64,000 bases of DNA from Hydrogenophaga palleronii_A (GCF_031457455.1 NZ_JAVDWU010000001.1:434001-498000); one strand, 5' to 3'. Shown: positions 41,817-50,806, numbered from the stretch's first letter. Notes: generated from the sequence alone by a model not told the origin. Made by a program: numbers and translations.

Positions 41817-43019
41817 ATGACAAACCCCACCCGCCGTCTGGCGGTCATCGCACTCGCCTGCGCCGCTTCCCTTGCTGCTTCCGTTGCCACGGCTCAGGCC
41901 AGCAAAGGCGAAATCCGCATTGCCCACGTGTACGACAAGACCGGCCCGCTGGAGGCCTATGCCAAGCAGACGCACACTGGGCTGATGATGGGGTTGAGCT
42001 ACGCCACCCAGGGCACGATGATGGTCAATGGCAAGAAGCTGGTGGTGATCGAGAAAGACAGCCAGTTCAAGCCCGATGTGGGTAAGGCCCAACTGGCCGC
42101 CGCCTATGCCGACGACAAGGCCGACATCGCCATTGGCCCGACCGGCTCCGGCGTGGCATTGGCCATGCTGCCGGTGGCCGAGGAATACAAGAAGATTTTG
42201 CTGGTGGAGCCCGCCGTGGCCGACTCCATCACCGGCGACAAGTGGAACAAGTACATCTTCCGCACCGGCCGCAACAGCAGCCAGGACGCCATTTCCAATG
42301 CCGTGGCGCTGGACAAGGCCGGCACCACCATCGCCACCCTGGCGCAGGACTACGCCTTCGGCCGCGACGGCGTAAAGGCCTTCAAGGACGCCATCAAGAA
42401 CGCCAAGCTGGTGCACGAGGAGTACCTGCCCACCAACACCACCGACTTCACCGCCGGTGCCCAGCGCCTGATTGACAAGCTCAAGGATCAGCCCGGTCGC
42501 AAGGTGATCTTCATCATCTGGGCCGGTGCGGGTAATCCGTTCAAGATCGCCGATCTGGATCTCAAGCGCTACAACATTGAGATCGCCACGGGCGGCAACA
42601 TCCTACCCGCGATGACGGCGTACAAGCAGTTCCCGGGCATGGAGGGCGCGAGCTACTACTACTTCGGCCTGCCCAAGAATCCGGTGAACGACGCCATGGT
42701 GGCCGAACACTACAAGCAGTTCAAGGCACCGCCCGACTTCTTCACCGCCGGCGGTTTCTCTGCCGCCATGGCGGTGGTCACTGCGCTGAAGAAGACCGGT
42801 GGCGACACCAACACCAACAAGCTCATCCAGACCATGGAAGGCATGAGCTTCGACACGCCCAAGGGCACCATGACCTTCCGCAAGGAAGACCACCAGGCCA
42901 TGCAGAGCATGTATCACTTCAAGATCAAGGTCGACCCGGCGTTCGCGTGGGGCGTGCCGGAACTGGTGCGCGAGATCAAGCCTGAAGACATGGACGTTCC
43001 CATTCGGAACAAGCGCTGA
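41817..43019 (+). CDS. ABC transporter periplasmic binding protein, Leu/Ile/Val-type (Peripla_BP_6)
   Basis: 400 aa. A signal peptide (about 1-26; ACAASLAASVATAQA) precedes a two-lobed periplasmic binding fold: IRIAHVYDKTGPLEAYAKQT near the mature start, IGPTGSGVALAMLPVAEEY and KVIFIIWAGAGNPFKIADLDL. A ribosome site AGGAGACAAGAC precedes the ATG. Such proteins feed LivHMGF-type transporters; members bind amino acids, amides, urea, aromatic acids or short organic acids. It is first in the sigma-54-driven operon, followed by a PHB depolymerase, so the ligand may not be an amino acid (inference). Confidence 0.93.
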   Translation: MTNPTRRLAVIALACAASLAASVATAQASKGEIRIAHVYDKTGPLEAYAKQTHTGLMMGLSYATQGTMMVNGKKLVVIEKDSQFKPDVGKAQLAAAYADDKADIAIGPTGSGVALAMLPVAEEYKKILLVEPAVADSITGDKWNKYIFRTGRNSSQDAISNAVALDKAGTTIATLAQDYAFGRDGVKAFKDAIKNAKLVHEEYLPTNTTDFTAGAQRLIDKLKDQPGRKVIFIIWAGAGNPFKIADLDLKRYNIEIATGGNILPAMTAYKQFPGMEGASYYYFGLPKNPVNDAMVAEHYKQFKAPPDFFTAGGFSAAMAVVTALKKTGGDTNTNKLIQTMEGMSFDTPKGTMTFRKEDHQAMQSMYHFKIKVDPAFAWGVPELVREIKPEDMDVPIRNKR

Positions 43020-43028
43020 AAGCGCTTG

Positions 43029-43116
43029 ACCCCCTGCGCCGCTGAGGCGGCTTCCCCCTGAAAGGGGGACAACACGAGCGGCCCGGCAGAGCCGGTTCCG
43101 CCGTGTTCCTGGAAGG
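43029..43116 (+). repeat. GC-rich intergenic repeat, family A, copy 3
   Basis: Starts about 10 bases after the binding-protein stop: GCGCCGCTGAGGCGGC, CCCCCTGAAAGGGGG hairpin, GGCCCGGCAGAGCCGG, then CCTGG. Part order is as in the copies at 26811, 28745 and 47410. It lies inside an apparent operon, so it may act on RNA stability or relative expression rather than full termination. Confidence 0.6.
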
Positions 43117-43231
43117 GTGCATTGCGCTCCGACCAGCTCATTTCTGATCGCCAAGGAACCCCTGGAGACACAGGGGCAGGAGAGGTTTCGCCCGAAAAGA
43201 CCCGCTCTTGAACACCCCAGGAGACAAACCC

Positions 43232-44740
43232 ATGAGCTTCCAGCCGCTTCGTTCGCTTGCCGTTTTTGCCACGCTCTCTGCGATTTCTGCCAGCACCGCA
43301 TTCGCGGCCATCAACCTGCCTGCCTACAACGTGGACACCAACCAGACCACGGTATCCGGCCTGTCTTCTGGCGGCTTCATGGCCAACCAGCTGGGGGTTG
43401 CTTATTCCTCGCTGTTCAAGGGTGTGGGCGTTTTTGCCGCCGGGCCGTACATGTGTGCGGGCCTGAGCAACTACACCTCGTGCATGTACAACGCCAGCAT
43501 CTCCAGCACGGCTTTGGCGAACATGCAGAACCGCATCGACACCTGGAGCGCCAGCGGGGCCATCGACAACAAGTCGAACATCGCGGGGCAGAAGGTGTAC
43601 CTGTTCATCGGCACCAGTGACACCACCGTGGGTCAGAACCCCACCACCGCGCTCAAGACGCAGTACACCAACAACGGCGTGCCCGCGGCCAACCTGGAGC
43701 ATGTGGTGCGCAGCGGCGCGGCCCACACCTTCCCCACGGACTTTGACAGCACCGGGAACAACGGCTGCGGCAGTGCCGCCTCGCCCTACATCAGCAACTG
43801 CAGTTACGACGGCGCCAAGGCGGTTCTGCAGAAGTTCTACGGCACCTTGAACCCGCGCAACAACGCGCCAGCGGCGGGCAACTACATCGAGTTCAACCAG
43901 ACGCAGTTCACCACCAACCCGGGCATGGCTTCGACCGGCTGGGCTTACGTGCCGGCGAACTGTGCCAGCGGCAGCCAGTGCAAGGTGCACGTGGCATTGC
44001 ACGGCTGCCAGCAGAGCACCGACAAGATCGGCGACAAGTTCGTCAAGAACACGGGCTACAGCCGCTGGGCCGACACCAACAGCATCATCGTGCTGTTCCC
44101 GCAGACCAAAACCGACAACACCAGCCGCAGCACAGCGGCCAGTGGCTCGCTGGCCAACCCCAACGCTTGCTGGGACTGGATCGGCTGGTACGGCGGCAAC
44201 TTCGCTCAGAAGGCCGGCACGCAGATGGCTGCCATCAAGGCCATGGTGGACCGCGTGTCTTCCGGCACGGGCTCCGGCGGCGGCACACCGGCCCTGCCAG
44301 CACCCACTGGCGTGACCACCTCCAACCCCACCAACACCAGCATGACGGTGACCTGGAACGCAGTGAGCGGAGCCGACAGCTACAACGTCTACCGCAACGC
44401 CAACAAGACCAACGCGCTGCCGGTGACCGGCACCAGCTTCACCGACACCGGCCTGGCCGCAGCCACACAGTACAGCTGGACGGTTCGTGCGGCTGATGAA
44501 AACGGCATCGAGGGCGCCGTGTCGGCGGCCGCCACCGGCACCACCACCGGCAGCGCGCCACCGCCGGCCACCTGCTACACGGCCAGCAACTACGCACACA
44601 CCACGGCGGGACGTGCCTATGTGGCGGGGGGGTACACCTATGCCAACGGGTCCAACCAGAACATGGGCCTGTGGAACGTCTTCACCACCCGCACCTTGAA
44701 AATGACGGGCACCAATTACTACGTGATCGGCACCTGCTGA
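43232..44740 (+). CDS. Extracellular poly(3-hydroxybutyrate) depolymerase, type-2 catalytic domain
   Basis: 502 aa from ATG at 43232 with AGGAGA 7 bases upstream. A Sec signal (about 1-25, TAFA) precedes the catalytic domain (about 26-345). The lipase box G43-L-S45-S-G47 is near the N-terminus, followed by GTSDTTVG (Asp) and RSGAAHTFPT (His). The oxyanion motif VALHGCQQST lies after the triad, which marks type 2. A fibronectin type III linker (about 355-445; SMTVTWNAVSGADSYNVYR) and a C-terminal substrate-binding domain with paired Cys (CYTASNYAH...YYVIGTC) complete the family layout. It degrades extracellular polymer to 3-hydroxybutyrate oligomers. Its position inside an ABC-transporter operon is unusual. 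Confidence 0.94.
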   Translation: MSFQPLRSLAVFATLSAISASTAFAAINLPAYNVDTNQTTVSGLSSGGFMANQLGVAYSSLFKGVGVFAAGPYMCAGLSNYTSCMYNASISSTALANMQNRIDTWSASGAIDNKSNIAGQKVYLFIGTSDTTVGQNPTTALKTQYTNNGVPAANLEHVVRSGAAHTFPTDFDSTGNNGCGSAASPYISNCSYDGAKAVLQKFYGTLNPRNNAPAAGNYIEFNQTQFTTNPGMASTGWAYVPANCASGSQCKVHVALHGCQQSTDKIGDKFVKNTGYSRWADTNSIIVLFPQTKTDNTSRSTAASGSLANPNACWDWIGWYGGNFAQKAGTQMAAIKAMVDRVSSGTGSGGGTPALPAPTGVTTSNPTNTSMTVTWNAVSGADSYNVYRNANKTNALPVTGTSFTDTGLAAATQYSWTVRAADENGIEGAVSAAATGTTTGSAPPPATCYTASNYAHTTAGRAYVAGGYTYANGSNQNMGLWNVFTTRTLKMTGTNYYVIGTC

Positions 44741-44765
44741 GCCAAACCATCCCTCCAAGGAGACC

Positions 44766-45533
44766 ATGAGCTTGTTATCCACCCAGAACCTGACCGTGCG
44801 CTTCGGCGGCCACGTGGCGGTCAACAACGTGACCTGTGCTTTCGAGCCCGGCACGCTGACCGCCATCGTGGGCCCCAATGGCGCGGGCAAGACGACCTAC
44901 TTCAACCTGATTTCAGGGCAGATCAAGGCCAGCGCCGGCAGCGTGATGCTGGGTGGCAAGGACATCTCCGCCTTGGGCGCGCCTGCGCGTGCACAGGCCG
45001 GTCTGGGCCGGGCGTTTCAGCTCACCAACCTGTTTCCCAACCTTACCGTGCGGGAGAACGTGCGGCTGGCGGTGCAGGCGAGGGCGGGTGCGGGTCTGAA
45101 CTTGTGGCGCATCTGGAGCGACCGGCGCGATCTGACCGAGAAAGCAGACGAGGTGCTGGCGGCGGTGGCTCTGTCGGATCGACGCGATGCCCTGGCTTCC
45201 AGCCTGCCGCATGGCGACCAGCGCAAGCTGGAGGTGGGCATTCTCATGGCGCTGGAGCCGCAGGTGTTCATGTTTGATGAACCCACGGCCGGCATGAGCG
45301 TGGACGAGGCGCCCGTGATCCTGAACCTGATCCGCAGCCTCAAGGCCGACAAGACCAAGACCATCCTGCTGGTGGAACACAAGATGGACGTGGTGCGCGA
45401 ACTCTCGGACCGCATCATCGTGCTGCACAACGGCGAACTCGTGGCCGACGGCGAACCTGCCGCGGTGATCGCGTCGCCGGTGGTGCAGCAGGCCTACCTC
45501 GGCATCAACCCTGAAGAGGAAGCGACCGCATGA
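44766..45533 (+). CDS. LivG-type ABC transporter ATP-binding protein
   Basis: 255 aa ATPase. Walker A GPNGAGKTT (about 38-46), signature loop LPHGDQRKLEVG, Walker B VFMFDEPTAGM, H-loop LLVEHKMDVV. The signature has Pro and Asp where LivG usually reads LSYGxQR, a mild variant. It energises import with LivF on the cytoplasmic face of LivHM. AAGGAGACC lies just before the ATG, 25 bases after the depolymerase stop. Confidence 0.94.
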   Translation: MSLLSTQNLTVRFGGHVAVNNVTCAFEPGTLTAIVGPNGAGKTTYFNLISGQIKASAGSVMLGGKDISALGAPARAQAGLGRAFQLTNLFPNLTVRENVRLAVQARAGAGLNLWRIWSDRRDLTEKADEVLAAVALSDRRDALASSLPHGDQRKLEVGILMALEPQVFMFDEPTAGMSVDEAPVILNLIRSLKADKTKTILLVEHKMDVVRELSDRIIVLHNGELVADGEPAAVIASPVVQQAYLGINPEEEATA

Positions 45534-45538
45534 AACAG

Positions 45539-45632
45539 CCCTCACCCCAACCCTCTCCCGCAAGCGGGAGAGGGAGCCAGAGTCCCGTGCATTTCCCCCT
45601 CTCCCGCTTGCGGGAGAGGGCAGGGGTGAGGG
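45539..45632. repeat. Two-armed palindromic intergenic repeat, family B
   Basis: CCCTCACCCCAACCCTCTCCCGC with its own inverted GCGGGAGAGGG, a spacer of about 20 bases, then the mirror arm ending GGGGTGAGGG. It fills the whole livG-livF gap. A single-arm copy lies at 28679. It resembles REP/BIME elements. Confidence 0.7.
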
Positions 45633-45639
45633 TGCCGGC

Positions 45640-46374
45640 ATGAGCAATCTTTTGAGCCTGAGGGGTGTTCACACCCACATCGGGGCTTACCACATCCTCC
45701 ACGGCGTGGACCTCGTGGTGCCCGCCAACCAGCTCACCATGCTGCTCGGCCGCAACGGTGCCGGCAAGACCACCACGCTGCGCACCATCATGGGCCTGTG
45801 GCATGCCAGCCAGGGCAGCGTCACGCTGGACGGGCAGGACATCACGCAGAAACCCACGCCTGAAATCGCCCAGTCGGGCGTGGCCTATGTACCGGAAAGC
45901 ATGGGCATCTTCTCTGACCTGTCCGTGCGCGAGAACATGCTGCTGGCCGCCCGTGGCGCACGCAAGCTCGACGACATCGACACCGATCGGCTGGAGTGGA
46001 TCTTTGGCCTGTTCCCCGCCATGAAGAAGTTCTGGCTGCACCCTGCGGGCAAGCTCAGCGGCGGGCAGAAGCAGATGCTGGCAGTGTCGCGCGCCATCAT
46101 CGAGCCGCGCAAGCTGCTGCTGATCGACGAGCCCAGCAAGGGCCTGGCGCCCGCGATCATCCAGAACATGATCGAGGCGTTTCGCCAGCTCAAGGCGGCG
46201 AACACGACCATTCTGCTGGTGGAGCAGAACTTCAACTTCGCCCGCCAGCTCGGCGATTCGGTGGCCGTGATGGACGACGGCCGCGTGGTGCACAGCGGGT
46301 CTATGGCCGAGCTGGCTGCCGACGAAGCGCTGCAGGCCAGGCTGCTGGGCCTGAGCCTGGGAGCACACCAATGA
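45640..46374 (+). CDS. LivF-type ABC transporter ATP-binding protein
   Basis: 244 aa. Walker A GRNGAGKTT (about 36-44), signature LSGGQKQML, Walker B LLLIDEPSKGLAP, H-loop ILLVEQNF. These are the LivF hallmarks. It is the second ATPase of the transporter. The ATG at 45640 lies 7 bases after the palindromic repeat. Confidence 0.95.
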   Translation: MSNLLSLRGVHTHIGAYHILHGVDLVVPANQLTMLLGRNGAGKTTTLRTIMGLWHASQGSVTLDGQDITQKPTPEIAQSGVAYVPESMGIFSDLSVRENMLLAARGARKLDDIDTDRLEWIFGLFPAMKKFWLHPAGKLSGGQKQMLAVSRAIIEPRKLLLIDEPSKGLAPAIIQNMIEAFRQLKAANTTILLVEQNFNFARQLGDSVAVMDDGRVVHSGSMAELAADEALQARLLGLSLGAHQ

Positions 46375-46423
46375 ACCCAGGGAAACGTATTCCCCTGCAT
46401 GCCGACGAATCGGGAGACATCGC

Positions 46424-47410
46424 GTGATTCAACTCAAGGAACTCGACTGGAAGCCCATGGCACTGGTGCCGGCGCTGGCACTCATTGCGCTGCCGCTCAC
46501 CGGCAGCCCTTCCACCTGGCTCACGCTCACGGTGGCGGGGCTGGCCATGGGCATGATCGTCTTCATCATTGCTTCCGGCCTGACGCTGGTGTTTGGCCTG
46601 ATGGACGTGCTGAACTTCGGCCACGGCGTGTTCATTGCGCTGGGCGCCTTTGTGGCCACCACGGTGCTGGGCACCATGGGCGGCTTCACCACCAGTGACA
46701 GCCTCTGGCTCAACCTCATGGCGCTGTTCCCTGCCATGCTGGTGGCCATGGCGGTGGCGGGTGCCATCGGGCTGGTGTTCGAGCGCTTCATCATCCGCCC
46801 GGTGTACGGCATGCACCTCAAGCAGATCCTGATCACCATGGGCGGCATGATTATTGGCGAAGAACTCATCAAGGTGTTCTGGGGGCCTGAGCAGATTCCG
46901 CTGCCCCTGCCCGAAGCGCTGCGCGGCTCCATCCTGCTGGGCGACGCGGCCGTGGCCAAGTACCGGCTGCTGGCCGTGATCGTGGGCGCTGCGGTGTTTG
47001 CCGCCATGGTGTGGACGCTCAACAGCACCAAGGTGGGTTTGCTGATCCGTGCCGGCGTGCAGGATCGCGAAATGGTCGAGTCCCTGGGCTACCGCATCAA
47101 GCGCCTGTTCGTGGGCGTGTTTGTGGTGGGATCGGCGCTGGCCGGCCTGGGCGGCGTGATGTGGGGTCTGTACCAGGAGTCGGTGATTCCGCAGATGGGC
47201 CACCAGGTCAACGTGCTGATCTTCATCGTCATCATCATCGGTGGCCTGGGCTCCACGCTGGGTGCGCTCATTGGCGCCTTGCTGGTGGGCCTGATGGCCA
47301 ACTACACCGGCTTTCTGGTGCCCAAGGTGGCGCTGTTTTCCAACATCGCGCTGATGGTCGCCATTTTGTTGTGGCGGCCGCAGGGTGTGTATCCCGTCAC
47401 GAGTCGATGA
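46424..47410 (+). CDS. LivH-type ABC transporter permease
   Basis: 328 aa from GTG at 46424, integral membrane protein with about 8 helices. Family motifs: GLTLVFGLMDVLNFGHGVFIALGAF near residues 49-73 and the EAA-like GVQDREMVESLGYRIKRLFVGVF. IIGGLGSTLGALIGALLVG lies near the C-terminus. It forms the translocation path with LivM. It begins 50 bases after livF. Confidence 0.95.
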   Translation: MIQLKELDWKPMALVPALALIALPLTGSPSTWLTLTVAGLAMGMIVFIIASGLTLVFGLMDVLNFGHGVFIALGAFVATTVLGTMGGFTTSDSLWLNLMALFPAMLVAMAVAGAIGLVFERFIIRPVYGMHLKQILITMGGMIIGEELIKVFWGPEQIPLPLPEALRGSILLGDAAVAKYRLLAVIVGAAVFAAMVWTLNSTKVGLLIRAGVQDREMVESLGYRIKRLFVGVFVVGSALAGLGGVMWGLYQESVIPQMGHQVNVLIFIVIIIGGLGSTLGALIGALLVGLMANYTGFLVPKVALFSNIALMVAILLWRPQGVYPVTSR

Positions 47411-47495
47411 CACCCCCCCGCGCCGCCTTCGGCGTCACCCCCCAGGGGGCGCAGCCCTTGGACCGGCGGAGCCGGATCTTCGGCTGCTGCTGGAT
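47410..47495 (+). repeat. GC-rich intergenic repeat, family A, copy 4
   Basis: Directly at the livH stop: GCGCCGCCTTCGGCGTC, CCCCCCAGGGGGC, then GGACCGGCGGAGCCGG and CTGG. Same order as the copies at 26811, 28745 and 43029. It fills the livH-livM gap. Confidence 0.6.
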
Positions 47496-47545
47496 GGCGG
47501 GTTCGCGTTCGACGCGGGTTGGCATCCATATCCAAGAGGCTTTTC

Positions 47546-48697
47546 ATGTTGAGTAGATTGCTTTCCAACGACCTTCCGCGCAGCCGCTGGCTGGTGGCGC
47601 TGCTGGTGGTGCTGTTCCTGGGTCTGGCGTTTGCGCCGTTCCTTTTTCCGGGTGTGAAGGCGCTGAACGTGGCGGCCAAGGTGCTGATCTTCATTGCGCT
47701 GGTGGCGAGCTTTGATCTGTTGCTGGGCTACACCGGCATCGTGAGTTTTGCCCACACCATGTTCTTTGGCATTGGCGCCTATGGCGTGGCCATTTCGCTC
47801 AGCGCGGCCGATTCACCGACATGGACCGCGCTGCTCACTGGTGTGCTCGCGGCACTGGTGGTGTCGTTGGTGCTGTCGCTGGTGATCGGGCTGTTCTCGC
47901 TGCGGGTCAAGGCCATCTTTTTTGCCATGATCACCCTGGCGGTGGCCACGGCCTTTCTCACGCTGGCTTCTCAGCTCTCTGACTTCACCGGTGGCGAAGA
48001 TGGGCTCACATTCCGTGTGCCCGAGTTGCTGCAGCCTGGCTTCTCCCTGCGCGAGGAGCCTTTGCTCACACCGCTGGGCGAGGTGGATCTGAACGGGCGC
48101 TTCATCAGCTACTACCTGATCTTCGTTTCCGTGACCGCCATCTTCCTCACGCTGCTGCGCATCGTGAACTCGCCGTTCGGGCGCGTGCTGCAGGCCATCC
48201 GCGAAAACGACTTCCGCGCCGAGGCGCTGGGGTACCGCACGGTGATCTACCGCACGCTGTCCAACGTGCTGTCGGCCAGCTTTGCCACGCTGGCAGGGTG
48301 TCTGCTGGCGATCTGGCTTCGCTACAACGGGCCGGACACCTCTCTCTCGTTCGAGATCATGCTGGACATCCTGCTCATCGTCGTGATCGGTGGCATGGGC
48401 ACGATGTACGGCGCGGTGATTGGTAGCGTGCTGTTTGTGCTGGCGCAAAGCTACTTGCAGGATCTGCTGCGTGTGGCGGGCAACGCGACCGAGGGCATCC
48501 CGCTGCTGCCCGCATTGCTCACCCCGGATCGGTGGCTGCTGTGGATGGGCGTGCTGTTCGTGCTGTCGGTGTACCACTTTCCCACGGGCATCGTGGGCCG
48601 GTTGAGGGAGCGAACCGCCAGAGCGCTGCGTTCGTCGCAAGCACCCACCGATGGTGGTACCGGTAGCCCGACCCAACCGATCGCTCGGCGCTCTTGA
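47546..48697 (+). CDS. LivM-type ABC transporter permease
   Basis: 383 aa from ATG at 47546 with AGAGGC just upstream; an in-frame start at 47519 is less likely. About 9-10 membrane helices. LivM motifs: ASFDLLLGYTGIVSFAHTMFFGIGAYG (in about 52-78), FGRVLQAIRENDFRAEALGY and VVIGGMGTMYGAVIG. It is the partner of the LivH-type permease. Confidence 0.94.
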   Translation: MLSRLLSNDLPRSRWLVALLVVLFLGLAFAPFLFPGVKALNVAAKVLIFIALVASFDLLLGYTGIVSFAHTMFFGIGAYGVAISLSAADSPTWTALLTGVLAALVVSLVLSLVIGLFSLRVKAIFFAMITLAVATAFLTLASQLSDFTGGEDGLTFRVPELLQPGFSLREEPLLTPLGEVDLNGRFISYYLIFVSVTAIFLTLLRIVNSPFGRVLQAIRENDFRAEALGYRTVIYRTLSNVLSASFATLAGCLLAIWLRYNGPDTSLSFEIMLDILLIVVIGGMGTMYGAVIGSVLFVLAQSYLQDLLRVAGNATEGIPLLPALLTPDRWLLWMGVLFVLSVYHFPTGIVGRLRERTARALRSSQAPTDGGTGSPTQPIARRS

Positions 48698-48715
48698 ACA
48701 ACACAGCAGGTTCAC

Positions 48716-49654
48716 ATGACCACATCAGCCATTGTCCAATCGCGCTACCTTGCGTGCGAAGGCCGCGAAATCCACTTCATGGACTGGGCGCCCGCCACCC
48801 CCAACGGATCGACCGTGGTGGCCTGGCACGGCCTGGCACGTACCGGGCGCGACATGGACCCGTTGGCGGCCCATCTCACCGCACTGGGTTACCGGGTGAT
48901 CTGTCCCGATACCATCGGGCGCGGGCTGAGCCAGTGGAGCCCGGACCCGCAAGCCGAATACTGTCTGGATTTCTACGCCCGCATTGCCACGGCCCTGGTG
49001 GACCAGTTGAAGCTGGAGCGATTTTTATGGGTGGGCACGTCGATGGGCGGCGCCATCGGCATGGTGTGCGCCGCTGGCCTCTTGCATGGTCGCATCCAGC
49101 GACTGGTGCTCAACGACATTGGCCCCAAACTGGCCGAGGCAGCGGTGGAGCGTATCCGCAGTTATGCCGGGCATCCGGCCGCGTTTGCCACAGTGGGTGA
49201 GCTGGAGCAGTACTTTCGCACCGTGTACAAGCCTTACGGCTTCCTCACCGATGCGCAATGGATCCTGCTCACCGAAAGTTCTGCCCGCCGCCTGCCCGAC
49301 GGCCGTGTGACGCCTCACTACGACCCCGCCATGGTGCAGCAGTTCGTGCACCACCCGGCCGATTACGACCTGTGGGACACCTACGACCGCATCGATGTGC
49401 CGGTGCTGTGCCTGCGCGGTGCCGAATCCGATCTGCTGCTGTCAGACACCGCCGAGGCCATGCGCGACCGAGGCCCGCGTGCGCTGGTGATCACCATTGC
49501 AGGTTGTGGACACGCGCCAGCGCTCAATGTGCCCGAACAGCTGGATCTGGTGCAGCGCTTCCTAGCGGACGGGCAGGTCCAGCCTGCCGAGTTGCATGCC
49601 TTGCTGGAACAGGGCGCTGCGTCTGGCGAGCGTCCTTTGCCGATCGGGCACTGA
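48716..49654 (+). CDS. Alpha/beta hydrolase, possible intracellular oligomer esterase
   Basis: 312 aa without a signal peptide, so cytoplasmic. Alpha/beta hydrolase fold: oxyanion WHGLARTGRD (about 40-49), nucleophile elbow GTSMGGAIG (about 104-112), acid in LRGAESDLLL and His in GCGHAPALN. It lies 18 bases after the livM stop and is the last gene of the cluster. In context it could hydrolyse imported 3-hydroxybutyrate oligomers or another ester, but sequence alone does not fix the substrate. Confidence 0.88.
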   Translation: MTTSAIVQSRYLACEGREIHFMDWAPATPNGSTVVAWHGLARTGRDMDPLAAHLTALGYRVICPDTIGRGLSQWSPDPQAEYCLDFYARIATALVDQLKLERFLWVGTSMGGAIGMVCAAGLLHGRIQRLVLNDIGPKLAEAAVERIRSYAGHPAAFATVGELEQYFRTVYKPYGFLTDAQWILLTESSARRLPDGRVTPHYDPAMVQQFVHHPADYDLWDTYDRIDVPVLCLRGAESDLLLSDTAEAMRDRGPRALVITIAGCGHAPALNVPEQLDLVQRFLADGQVQPAELHALLEQGAASGERPLPIGH

Positions 49655-49695
49655 ACAGCGCCGGCGTTGAGTGGGTTGGACGGAGCGAGGTGCGC

Positions 49696-50787
49696 TCAAT
49701 CCTTGGCGCCCAACGCCAGTGCACGCTCGCGGCTGTCCTTGAGTGCCATGGGGTCGTCGGCCTGTTTCGTTGGCCAACCCTGCAGGTGCCGCTCGGTCAG
49801 ATCGGCCAGCGCCCGGATCCAGTCGGGGCTGTCGTTGAGGCAGTCGATGTAGTGAAACTGTTCACCACCCGCATGCAGAAAGGCTTCGCGGGCTTCCATG
49901 CGGATTTCTTCCAGCGTTTCCAGGCAGTCGCTGGTGAAACCCGGGCAGATTACATCCACCGTTTTGACGCCTTGTTTGCCCATGGCGATCAGCGTGGGCT
50001 CGGTGTAGGGCTCCAGCCACTTGGCTTTGCCGAAGCGCGACTGGAATGTGAGCTTGTAGCGGTCCTTGGGCAGACCCAGCCGTTCAGCCAGCAGGCGCGC
50101 GGTCTTGTGGCACTCACAGTGGTAAGGGTCGCCCAGTGTCAGGGTGCGCTCGGGCACGCCATGGAAGCTCATGACGAGCTGCTCGGCCTGCCCGTGGTGC
50201 ATCCAGTGCGCCCGCACCCGCTTGGCCAGCGCCTCGATGTAGCCCGGGTCGTCGTGATAACGGTTGACGAAGCGGAATTCGGGCAAGTGGCGGCGCTTCA
50301 TGCCCCACTGCACGGCCGCGTCGAACACGCTGGCGGTGGTGGTACCGCTGTACTGCGGGTAGGCGGACAGAATGAGCACGCGCGTCATGCCCTCTTTTTT
50401 GAGTTCGTCCAGCACCGCCGGAATGGACGGGTTGCCGTAGCGCATGGCGTAGCGCACGCTGACCTGGTGGCCGCGTTCGCCCAGGTAGCCTCGCAGCAAG
50501 GTGGCCTGTTTCTCGGTCCACACCTTCAATGGCGAACCCTCGGGTGTCCAGATGCTGGCGTACTTGGCTGCCGACTTTTTCGGGCGCACGCGCAAGATGA
50601 TGCCGTGCAGGATCAGCCACCAGACTGCTTTGGGGATCTCGACCACACGGTGGTCCCCCAGGAATTCGCTGAGGTACCGGCGCAGGGCAGGGGCTGTGGG
50701 TTCGTCGGGGGTGCCCAGGTTGCACAGCACGATGGCCGTTCGGGCGGCCTGACCATGCGAGTAGGAGGGTTCGGGCTGGAATGGCAT
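49696..50787 (-). CDS. hemH: Ferrochelatase
   Basis: 363 aa. Motifs are VLCNLGTPDEPTAPALRRYL near the N-terminus, LSAYPQYSGTTTASVFD (about 135-151) and the active-site His in MSFHGVPERTL. YKLTFQSRFGKAKWLEPYT and FTSDCLETLEEI (with Glu) follow. It inserts Fe2+ into protoporphyrin IX at the membrane, the last step of heme synthesis. It is convergent with the hydrolase cluster and divergent from the HAD gene (19-base gap). Confidence 0.96.
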   Translation of the reverse strand: MPFQPEPSYSHGQAARTAIVLCNLGTPDEPTAPALRRYLSEFLGDHRVVEIPKAVWWLILHGIILRVRPKKSAAKYASIWTPEGSPLKVWTEKQATLLRGYLGERGHQVSVRYAMRYGNPSIPAVLDELKKEGMTRVLILSAYPQYSGTTTASVFDAAVQWGMKRRHLPEFRFVNRYHDDPGYIEALAKRVRAHWMHHGQAEQLVMSFHGVPERTLTLGDPYHCECHKTARLLAERLGLPKDRYKLTFQSRFGKAKWLEPYTEPTLIAMGKQGVKTVDVICPGFTSDCLETLEEIRMEAREAFLHAGGEQFHYIDCLNDSPDWIRALADLTERHLQGWPTKQADDPMALKDSRERALALGAKD

Positions 50788-50806
50788 GCGCTATTCTCGC
50801 TGAGCC

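Noticed and set aside
42914..44890. 658-codon minus-strand frame across the PHB depolymerase
   Set aside because: Gly/Val/Arg/His-rich shadow of a depolymerase gene with clear catalytic motifs.
45539..45632. Intrinsic terminator between livG and livF
   Set aside because: Although strongly palindromic, there is no T tract and genes on both sides belong to one transporter; treated as a repeat instead.
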